A stretch of DNA of 40,252 bases, taken from NCBI RefSeq assembly GCF_002237755.1, contig NZ_MWSJ01000035.1, forward strand, positions 1 through 40,252, read 5' to 3'. Positions within the stretch are counted from its first letter, which is position 1, and every line of letters begins with the position of its first letter. This stretch comes from Lysinibacillus sp. KCTC 33748 (GTDB lineage: Bacteria; Bacillota; Bacilli; Bacillales_A; Planococcaceae). A program made the translations under genes and the position numbers. This document shows positions 1 through 5,575 of this stretch, piece after piece. The notes beneath the pieces are model-generated. The model was given only the letters and a program-made list of their open reading frames with translations, ran no database searches and had not been told where the DNA came from.

Positions 1-43
1 GAACTAAAAGAATGATCATTAAAAGCAGACTTACTTTTTTCAT
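1..43 (-). CDS. Secreted or membrane protein, 5' end only
   Basis: Only the first 14 codons are in the window; the gene runs off the left edge. The reading starts at ATG (41-43, minus) with an AAAGGAG ribosome binding site about 7 bases upstream and gives MKKVSLLLMIILLV. Two lysines followed by a run of Leu, Ile and Val is the start of a signal peptide or lipoprotein signal. The product cannot be identified. It is preceded by a near copy of the flagellin promoter and leader, so it is probably transcribed under similar control. The start is well supported; the function is unknown. Confidence 0.6.
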   Translation of the reverse strand, partial: MKKVSLLLMIILLV

Positions 44-223
44 TCAGAAATCTCCTTTCACTATAATTAAAAAATAACAAAGGGTAGCTACCTGAGTAAC
101 GTTTGTTATCTCCCTATAGTTGTTAACACTAGCAATCATACCCAAAAGATACAAATCAACTTTTGCTAGCTTTTGAACATATTTTGATAATGACTTTCCT
201 TGAAATTTCTCGCTAAGTTATGT
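44..223 (-). promoter_or_regulatory. Long 5' leader of secreted-protein gene, with terminator-like stem
   Basis: This is the region between the putative promoter at 230-258 and the start codon at 43, about 180 bases. Near its 3' end the arms ATAACAAA (74-81) and TTTGTTAT (102-109) can pair, enclose the palindrome GGTAGCTACC (83-92), and are followed on the minus strand by a T-rich run. The same arrangement is kept in the flagellin leader. I do not recognise a known riboswitch class in it. Regulation by attenuation is inference. Confidence 0.4.
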
Positions 224-262
224 ATGTGCTTCATATTCTACTCATCTTTTAACGGCAAAAGG
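47..262 (-). repeat. Promoter/leader duplication, copy A
   Basis: This stretch is a diverged duplicate of 1916-2137. Long identical blocks lie in the same order in both: AAATAACAAAGGGTAGCTAC, AACACTAGCAAT, ATACAAATCAACTTTTGCT, GAAATTTCTCGCTAAGTTAT, CTTCATATTCTACTCAT and AACGGCAAAAG (plus-strand reading). Copy A lies directly upstream of the partial secreted-protein gene at 1-43. Similarity ends close to the ribosome binding site on one side and just beyond the putative -35 on the other, so what was duplicated is a control region and not a gene. Confidence 0.85.
230..258 (-). promoter_or_regulatory. Candidate sigma-A promoter, copy A
   Basis: Minus strand TTGCCG (-35, 253-258), 17-base spacer, TATGAA (-10, 230-235). 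The same two hexamers and the same 17-base spacing occur in copy B at 2105-2133, which is the main support. Each hexamer matches the sigma-A consensus at 4 of 6 positions. No good sigma-D promoter was found: GCCGTTAA resembles its -10, but there is no conserved TAAA at the expected distance. Confidence 0.4.
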
Positions 263-352
263 AGAGGAAGTTACTCGTTCCCGTAGCTTACTATGAGCGG
301 TCATTCTCTTTTATCACAATATATAAACTCGCAAGGAATACTCATTGTGCAT

Positions 353-383
353 AAAAAAAGACAGACAACTAATTAGTTATCTG
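353..383 (-). terminator. Palindrome followed by T run
   Basis: CAGACAACTAATTAGTTATCTG at 362-383 is nearly self-complementary, and on the minus strand it is followed by TCTTTTTTT. It looks like an intrinsic terminator, but the flagellin already has its own at 547-568. It may belong to a lost gene between the two. The rest of 263-546 contains no convincing ORF; one minus-strand frame ends in PYVLCPPQMPDN just before this hairpin, which could be the tail of a decayed small gene. Confidence 0.45.
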
Positions 384-546
384 GCATCTGTGGCGGACAA
401 AGAACATAAGGATCGTCCTGTACATTTTATAATTGGTTAAATGGGCGTGAGGATCTTCTGCAATCAATAAATAGTAGGCTTAATGTAGGAAATTGGCTGG
501 AATGGTAGAGTGAAGAATAACGGATATATTGTACGGAAATAAGAAA

Positions 547-568
547 AAGACCACCTTTATGTGGTCTT
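547..568 (-). terminator. Flagellin terminator
   Basis: Stem AAGACCAC / GTGGTCTT with a 6-base loop. On the minus strand it is followed by TTTCTT. It lies 14 bases after the flagellin stop codon. Confidence 0.85.
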
Positions 569-581
569 AATTTAAAGTAAC

Positions 582-1898
582 TTATTGAAGTAGTTGTAAA
601 ATATTTTCCGATTGTTTATTTGATTGAGCGAGCATTGCTTGGGCAGCTTGTAATAAAATATTATTTTTCGTGAATATTATCATACCTTTAGCCATATCAG
701 TATCGCGGATACGTGATTCAGCAGATTGAAGATTTTCAGATGTATTGGTAACTGAATTATAAGCGTGTTCAAGTTTGTTTTGTTGTGCCCCTAGACTAGA
801 ACGTACACTGGAAACAATATTGATAGCACCGTCGAAACTACTAATACTACTTTGAGCCAATGAGCTATCCAAAACTGAAACACCATTAATACCTATGGCC
901 TGTGAACGAATATCAGGTATTATTAATTCTGTTGTCTGACCAGAATTGGCTCCTATTTGAAGCTTTAAACCGTTATTTGTAGGATCTGGATCTGTTGGAT
1001 CTGTTGGGTCTGTTGGGTCTGTAGGGTCTGTAGGATCTGTATGGTCTATAGGTCGATTTTCTCCTGCTGTTAATTGAATAAGCCCTTCAACACAACCAAC
1101 AGTGGTTCCAGGAGGTAGTGTTCTATGACGCAGATCAATTGTCACACCGTTATATGAAAATATTAAACTAGGATTATCTTTTGTAATAAACTTAGTATAC
1201 TCATTTCCACCTGGGGGACGAGTCAGAATAGACATACTTTTCAGAACTCCATTAACATACTCAGCAGTTATTACGATGTCTGTAAAATAACCATTCGCAG
1301 GGTCATCAATAACCTTCTCGCCTTCATTAAGCTTAATTTTATTTTTCTCATTAGGGTTTTCGAGACTATTGAAATTAATCCAACCATCTTCTACTGTATA
1401 CGTGCCTCCATTAACAGTTAATGATGAGGTTGGTGAAGGTGGTGAAGGTGGTGAAGTTGACGAAAGTGATGAAGTATTTAGTGAACCATTAAGTAATTTT
1501 TTAGTATTAAATTCCGTATTATTACTAATAGATGTAATTTCTTTTTTAATCTCTTCTAATTCCATTTGGATCATTGCTCTATCACTATCTGTATTGGTGT
1601 CATTCGATGCTTGCACACTTAACTCTCTTCCGCGTTGAAGAAGTGAATGCACTTCATTTAAAGCCCCTTCAGCTGTTTGTATTAATGAAATACCATCCTG
1701 AATATTTTTTCCGGCCATATTTAAACCACGAATTTGCCCACGCATTTTTTCAGAGATTGCCAGTCCAGCTACATCATCTCCTGCATGATTGATTTTATAT
1801 CCAGAAGATAGTTTCTCTAATACACTATCAGCCTTTTTCTTATGTTGTGTTAATCTGTTGTTTATATTTAGGGATGAAATGTTATGTCTTACTCTCAC
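582..1898 (-). CDS. hag: Flagellin with proline-bounded variable domain
   Basis: Structural subunit of the flagellar filament, exported by the flagellar type III system. Residues 1-140 match the conserved N-terminal D0/D1 region (MRVRHNISSLN, LSSGYKINHAGDDVAG, RGQIRGL). Residues 312-438 match the C-terminal D1/D0 region, ending FTKNNILLQAAQAMLAQSN. Between them is a domain of about 125 residues that I do not recognise. It is bounded by an SPPSPP linker (about 147-158) and a run of DPT tripeptides (287-307), and it holds one cysteine (C269), unusual for a flagellin. At 438 aa it is longer than the short Bacillus Hag (about 270-300 aa). Start is GTG at 1896-1898 with GAAAGGAG 7-8 bases upstream. 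In the C-terminal helix MAKGMIIFTK replaces the usual MAKEM(T/V)xFTK. It probably forms one transcript with its long leader and ends at 547-568. Other flagellin genes may exist elsewhere in the genome. Confidence 0.93.
   Translation of the reverse strand: MRVRHNISSLNINNRLTQHKKKADSVLEKLSSGYKINHAGDDVAGLAISEKMRGQIRGLNMAGKNIQDGISLIQTAEGALNEVHSLLQRGRELSVQASNDTNTDSDRAMIQMELEEIKKEITSISNNTEFNTKKLLNGSLNTSSLSSTSPPSPPSPTSSLTVNGGTYTVEDGWINFNSLENPNEKNKIKLNEGEKVIDDPANGYFTDIVITAEYVNGVLKSMSILTRPPGGNEYTKFITKDNPSLIFSYNGVTIDLRHRTLPPGTTVGCVEGLIQLTAGENRPIDHTDPTDPTDPTDPTDPTDPDPTNNGLKLQIGANSGQTTELIIPDIRSQAIGINGVSVLDSSLAQSSISSFDGAINIVSSVRSSLGAQQNKLEHAYNSVTNTSENLQSAESRIRDTDMAKGMIIFTKNNILLQAAQAMLAQSNKQSENILQLLQ
982..1046. 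repeat. 9-bp tandem repeat coding Asp-Pro-Thr
   Basis: Repeats of GGRTCTGTW (plus strand) inside the flagellin gene encode a (DPT)n linker. Such short in-frame tandem repeats can change copy number by slippage without shifting the frame, so linker length may vary between strains (inference). Confidence 0.8.
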
Positions 1899-2098
1899 AA
1901 ATATCTACTCCTTTCGAAATCTCCTTTTCATCATATTGAAAAAATAACAAAGGGTAGCTACCTGCAAATGAATAATATTTGTTATTTTCTACAGTTATTA
2001 ACACTAGCAATCCTCTCAAAAAGATACAAATCAACTTTTGCTGGTTTTTGAACATATGTTGATATTCACTTTTCTTGAAATTTCTCGCTAAGTTATGT
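1899..2098 (-). promoter_or_regulatory. Flagellin 5' leader with terminator-like stem
   Basis: About 200 bases lie between the putative promoter and the GTG start. Arms AAAATAACAAA (1941-1951) and TTTGTTATTTT (1978-1988) form an 11-bp stem around GGTAGCTACC (1953-1962); the minus-strand 3' side ends in a run of T. The same stem is present in copy A with a different loop length. The stem ends some 40 bases before the start codon, where it could stop transcription or gate translation. Two SD-like AAAGGAG motifs follow it; the one at about 1908-1915 is correctly placed for the GTG start. Confidence 0.45.
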
Positions 2099-2137
2099 AT
2101 GCGCTTCATATTCTACTCATTTTTTAACGGCAAAAGA
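1916..2137 (-). repeat. Promoter/leader duplication, copy B
   Basis: Partner of copy A at 47-262; the conserved blocks are listed there. A minus-strand ORF of 75 codons runs through this copy, but the matching frame in copy A is broken by a stop, and the differences before that stop mostly change amino acids. The conservation is therefore not that of a peptide. Confidence 0.85.
2105..2133 (-). promoter_or_regulatory. Candidate flagellin promoter, copy B
   Basis: Minus strand TTGCCG (2128-2133), 17-base spacer, TATGAA (2105-2110), identical to copy A. Upstream an imperfect GGAA...TTCC inverted repeat (around 2141-2157) is also present in copy A and might bind a regulator. Confidence 0.4.
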
Positions 2138-2255
2138 AAAAGGAATCTGCTTGTTCCTGCACCTTGTAAGGGTACGCAAATTCCTGATATAGCCTACAAA
2201 ATATGAGCTTACTAGCTCGGGAGCGACAACGACAATGTTTTCTCTGTACAACAAT

Positions 2256-2290
2256 TAAAGGAGGCTACGTTTAAAACGTAACCTCCTTTA
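2256..2290. terminator. Bidirectional hairpin after exporter operon
   Basis: TAAAGGAGG / CCTCCTTTA arms, continued by TACGT / ACGTA. It lies 34 bases past the stop of the ThrE-like operon (minus strand), with T-rich sequence on that side. Confidence 0.75.
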
Positions 2291-2323
2291 TATTGTTCAA
2301 TCTATTGCTTTGGCTGTGGAGCC

Positions 2324-2791
2324 TTATTTCTTATAGACCTTCTTGAATGTCGCCTTACTAGTTCGGACAGAACGGAAAATAAGCTGTATCAGTACCTCTG
2401 CAAATACAAGTCCTATAACGATGGCACCTGTAATTAAAAATGCCTTAAACCCATACTGTAGCCCTTGTATATAATCAGCTTCTACAACATTTCTCATTGC
2501 ATTGTAAGCCATGCCTCCCGGAACTAGTGGGATAATCCCACCAACAATAAAAATAATCATCGGCATTTTGAAGCGTCGTGCATACAAATGGGCAACGATT
2601 GCAATGACGAAAGAGCTAAAGAACGAGGCATATACGATATCCATGCCATGCTCTGTTAGGATGAAGTAAATCATCCAGCCTACTACCCCAACAAAACCAC
2701 AATAAATGAGGTTTTTTCTCGGTACATTAAAAATAACTCCGATACCCGCCGTCGCAAAAAAGCTAAGAATCAACTGTATGAAATAGTCCAA
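2324..2791 (-). CDS. Threonine/serine exporter-like, small subunit (YjjB type)
   Basis: A 155-residue, four-helix membrane protein of the ThrE_2 family, the half homologous to E. coli YjjB. It works with its upstream neighbour. In E. coli, YjjP and YjjB together export succinate; in actinobacterial ThrE both halves are fused and export threonine and serine. Hydrophobic segments lie at about 5-20, 27-47, 54-70 and 110-140. The motif FIVGGIIPLVPGGMAYN matches the family PLVPG signature and is mirrored in the partner (SSVMPLVPGILITN). Start is TTG at 2789-2791, 8 bases after AGGAGG; it begins 12 bases after the stop of the partner, so the two are co-transcribed. The substrate cannot be told from sequence. 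Confidence 0.85.
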   Translation of the reverse strand: MDYFIQLILSFFATAGIGVIFNVPRKNLIYCGFVGVVGWMIYFILTEHGMDIVYASFFSSFVIAIVAHLYARRFKMPMIIFIVGGIIPLVPGGMAYNAMRNVVEADYIQGLQYGFKAFLITGAIVIGLVFAEVLIQLIFRSVRTSKATFKKVYKK

Positions 2792-2803
2792 GTCGCATTC
2801 CTC

Positions 2804-3556
2804 CTAAAACGATAGAGTGACGGCAATAGCTGCACCGATTGCAAAAGCTGTTAAAAAGGCCTCTACGCCCTTCGCCATCCCTGAAATAAAATGACCTGCT
2901 ATTAAATCCCGAACTGCATTCGTAATCAAAATACCTGGTACTAGTGGCATAACAGAACTAATAACAATTTTATCTATTTCCGTACCATGGCCATACTTCA
3001 CTGAAAAGACAGCAATCGTTCCTACTACTAATGAAGCTGTAAATTCTGAGAAAAATTTCACTTTTGTTAAGTCATTTATCAATAAAAGCACTAGGAAGCC
3101 TAACCCCCCTGCCAAACAAGCAAAAAGGAAATCAGACCACCCTCCCTTAAACATTATAAGGAAACAACCACTCGCAAGAGCCGCTGATATGACTTGAATA
3201 TATGTGGGTAAAAAATAATTTGTTTTTTGTATCGACTTTAGCTCGTCATAAGCGTCTTCTAATGTTATCATGTGAGATGTGAGTCTCCGAGATACTGAAT
3301 TTACCAAGGCTATTTTTTGTAAATCTGTTACCCTGTTGGAAATTGATGAAATTCTCGTTGGCTGTGTCTTGCCTAATGAAAAGATGATCCCTGTGGGTGT
3401 GGCATAACATTGCGCATCTAGCATATTTTGAGAATGTGCCATACGTAGCATTGTATCCTCCACACGGTATGTTTCTGCACCACTTTCAATCATAATTCGC
3501 CCCGCAAGCAATAAGCAGTCAATCGTAAGTTCATTATCCACTTCATGTAAAACCAT
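2804..3556 (-). CDS. Threonine/serine exporter-like, large subunit (YjjP type)
   Basis: A 250-residue ThrE/DUF1212 protein. The N-terminal ~110 residues are cytosolic, with the family features MIESGAETYRVEDTM and YATPTGIIFS. About five membrane segments follow from residue 120, with PLVPGILITNAVRDLI near 208-223. This is the YjjP half; the YjjB half follows 12 bases downstream, so both halves of the ThrE fold are present as separate chains. The start ATG follows AAAGGAGGT by 11 bases. Substrate uncertain (amino acids or C4-dicarboxylates). Confidence 0.85.
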   Translation of the reverse strand: MVLHEVDNELTIDCLLLAGRIMIESGAETYRVEDTMLRMAHSQNMLDAQCYATPTGIIFSLGKTQPTRISSISNRVTDLQKIALVNSVSRRLTSHMITLEDAYDELKSIQKTNYFLPTYIQVISAALASGCFLIMFKGGWSDFLFACLAGGLGFLVLLLINDLTKVKFFSEFTASLVVGTIAVFSVKYGHGTEIDKIVISSVMPLVPGILITNAVRDLIAGHFISGMAKGVEAFLTAFAIGAAIAVTLSF

Positions 3557-3816
3557 TACAGTTAACTACCTCCTTTAAAAGGTTCCTTGCCAATAGTATC
3601 GAACTGCAAATAAAAACTCAACTAAAATTTCAACTTTTAACACAAAAGTATTTTAGCTTTCATATGATGAAAATGATAAGCTAATGAGTCATTTATTCAT
3701 GAGGATTGTTTCCCACAAATTAATAGCAAAACTTCGTAGATTCGTATAACTTTTTCAATGACTAACACGTCTGATTGTATAGAAAAATAAATACGGAAAG
3801 GAGCGTCTCCCTCAAA

Positions 3817-5223
3817 ATGCCGGAACGCAGAAAAAAACGCGGGCCAATGATTGATTTCCTATTAATCGGCCTCATCATTTCATTAACAACTATTATTTTA
3901 GTCATTATCCTATCAAAGGATGACTTTAAGTTTCAAAAAATCAGTGCCTCAAAAGAGACAGATACAAATTCAATAACGAGTAACCTATCCACTGAAAGCT
4001 CTGCGTTTCCAGGTATACGTATTGTAACCGATGTTTCTAATGATAAGCGAACACCTTTTGCTATTCACTATCCAGAAACAGATAATAAAGCTTTTAATGA
4101 TGCTGTACTAAAGTACATAACGGATTCAAAAGAAAACTATCTGTCATCTATGAAAAAAAATAAAGATAAAGAGGCAATGGGTGAGCTGAATATTAGTTTG
4201 GAAACTTTCCCATACCAGAAGCACTACTATTCCTTTGTGCTAACAAAAACGTTGTATACAGGTGGAGCCAATCCTGATATTTCAACAAAAACATTCTTTA
4301 TCAATCATGAAACTGGTAAATTAATTTCCATTGAAACATTGTTAAATAACGATGAAAACAACTTATCGGCATTAGCTACTTATGTACGTAAGGACTTACA
4401 ACAAAATCCTAAGTTAAAGGAAGACCTTTTCAAGGATGATGTCATCAAGTCAACTGAACCGAAGTGGTCTAACTTCCATCGCTTTGCTATCGTTGATAGT
4501 TCGTTACAATTCTATTTTGATGAGTATGAGATTGCTAGCGGAGTAGCTGGTCCACAAACTGTGAAGCTTCCCCTTTCACTTATCAATCCGTTGTTAGCTT
4601 CTGAATTCCAGATTGCTATGGAAAAACCGACGAAGCCAGTTAACGTAGGTGATCCAAACCAAAAACGCATTGCCTTAACTTTTGATGATGGTCCACATCC
4701 AAAAGTTACCGAACAGATTTTAAATACGCTCGATAAATATAACGCAAAAGCTACCTTCTTTATGCTTGGTAGTCGCGTACAATATTACCCTGACATCGCA
4801 AGAGATGTACTTGCAAGAGGACATGAAATCGGTAATCATTCATGGGACCATCCTGTATTAACAAAACTGCCACTAGAGCAGGCAGTGAATCAATACACAT
4901 CTACATTTGCGGAGATTGAAAAAGCCATTAATCACAAGCCAACTGTATTTAGACCACCGTATGGCGCAACAAATGATACGATTAATGCCCAAATTCCAAT
5001 TCCTGTTGTTTTATGGTCAATCGATACATTAGACTGGAAGCATCGCAATGCGCAACAGCTCCTACCTAATGTTAAAAATAATATACACAATAACGCCATT
5101 GTCTTAATGCATGATATTCATCAATCGACTGCCGACGGTCTTGATGCTGTACTTGCTTATTTACAAGGGCAAGGCTATGAATTCGTGACAGTATCAGAAA
5201 TTCTTCCATATCGTCAAAAATAA
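3817..5223 (+). CDS. pdaC: Membrane-anchored peptidoglycan deacetylase, PdaC-like
   Basis: Carbohydrate esterase family 4 enzyme acting outside the membrane on peptidoglycan N-acetyl groups. Counted from ATG 3817 (468 aa): one TM helix at about 11-32, then a region resembling the DUF4163/DUF3298 pair (about 65-265), then the NodB domain (285-465). All five NodB motifs are present: TFDDGP (288-293; D290 base, D291 metal), NHSWDHP (H341 and H345, metal), RPPYG (379-383), WSIDTLDW (400-407) and LMHDIH (H432). Order and length match B. subtilis PdaC, which deacetylates MurNAc. A longer frame starts at TTG 3775, but GGAAAGGAG at 3795-3803 lies inside it and precedes the ATG, so 3817 is preferred. 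Monocistronic; terminator at 5229-5267. That it acts on MurNAc rather than GlcNAc is inference from architecture. Confidence 0.8.
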   Translation: MPERRKKRGPMIDFLLIGLIISLTTIILVIILSKDDFKFQKISASKETDTNSITSNLSTESSAFPGIRIVTDVSNDKRTPFAIHYPETDNKAFNDAVLKYITDSKENYLSSMKKNKDKEAMGELNISLETFPYQKHYYSFVLTKTLYTGGANPDISTKTFFINHETGKLISIETLLNNDENNLSALATYVRKDLQQNPKLKEDLFKDDVIKSTEPKWSNFHRFAIVDSSLQFYFDEYEIASGVAGPQTVKLPLSLINPLLASEFQIAMEKPTKPVNVGDPNQKRIALTFDDGPHPKVTEQILNTLDKYNAKATFFMLGSRVQYYPDIARDVLARGHEIGNHSWDHPVLTKLPLEQAVNQYTSTFAEIEKAINHKPTVFRPPYGATNDTINAQIPIPVVLWSIDTLDWKHRNAQQLLPNVKNNIHNNAIVLMHDIHQSTADGLDAVLAYLQGQGYEFVTVSEILPYRQK

Positions 5224-5228
5224 TTAAA

Positions 5229-5267
5229 GAAAAAGTCCAATGAACTCAAGGTTTATTGGACTTTTTT
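5229..5267 (+). terminator. Terminator of pdaC-like gene
   Basis: AAAAAGTCCAAT...ATTGGACTTTTTT stem-loop 5 bases after the stop. The facing gene (5576-7669) ends with a very similar hairpin at 5532-5573. Confidence 0.88.
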
Positions 5268-5290
5268 GTGTTAATTTATTTCAATGAGTT

Positions 5291-5327
5291 AAGGTGTCAC
5301 GCACAGTCTTGTGTGTGACACCTTTTT
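5291..5327 (+). terminator. Second strong hairpin with T run
   Basis: AAGGTGTCACGCACA / TGTGTGTGACACCTT, a 15-bp stem with one mismatch and a 4-base loop, ending in TTTTT. It may be a backup terminator, or a repeat-derived palindrome placed next to the tandem array that follows. Confidence 0.6.
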
Positions 5328-5340
5328 GCCCTTCTGAAGG

Positions 5341-5460
5341 CGGATGTCGATAAAACTTGAAAGTTGATCGATAAAATTCAGAAGTTGAGCGATAAAACGC
5401 GAAAGTTGATCGATAAACTTTTAAAGTTGGGCGATAATCCCCGAAAATGTCCCGATCAAA
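5341..5460. repeat. Degenerate 21-bp tandem repeat, about 5-6 units
   Basis: Units such as GTTGATCGATAAAATTCAG + AA and GTTGAGCGATAAAACGCG + AAA follow each other every 21 bases. The core TYGATAAA is the best conserved part and the last units are eroded. It lies between two convergent terminators, so it is not obviously transcribed. The same unit length recurs in the much larger array at 23461-24225. Confidence 0.75.
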
Positions 5461-5462
5461 CT

Positions 5463-5493
5463 AAAATCAACCCCTCGCTTTGCAAAAGAGCCT
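5463..5493 (+). repeat. Tail fragment of dispersed intergenic repeat
   Basis: AAATCA-CCCCTCG-TTTGCAAA-GAGCC, nearly the same as the right end and flank of the dispersed repeat copy at 16518-16545. Only the tail is left here. Confidence 0.55.
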
Positions 5494-5531
5494 AACTTTA
5501 TTTAATACACCGACGTGTTTTTCAACAACAT

Positions 5532-5573
5532 GAAAAGTCCAATAAACTCACCTTAAGTTTATTGGACTCTTTT
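5532..5573 (-). terminator. Terminator of beta-propeller gene
   Basis: AAAAGTCCAATAAACT / AAGTTTATTGGACTCTTTT hairpin just after the minus-strand stop at 5576. The same stem sequence is used by the convergent gene. Confidence 0.85.
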
Positions 5574-5575
5574 CG

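Noticed and set aside
44..223. c-di-GMP-I or preQ1 riboswitch suggested by GGTAGCTACC and AGCTACCC
   Set aside because: The other obligatory parts (GCAAACC and GACGCAAAGCC for c-di-GMP; the A-rich AAAAAACTAA tail for preQ1) are absent.
1882..2109. 75-codon minus-strand ORF in the flagellin leader
   Set aside because: No ribosome site, its ATG overlaps the putative -10, and the same frame in the duplicated leader hits a stop after about 22 codons with mostly amino-acid-changing differences. The conservation is of DNA or RNA, not peptide.
2128..2140. Sigma-D (flagellar) promoter based on GCCGTTAA
   Set aside because: The -10-like element is present in both leader copies, but no conserved TAAA lies 14-16 bases upstream; a sigma-A type pair explains the conservation better.
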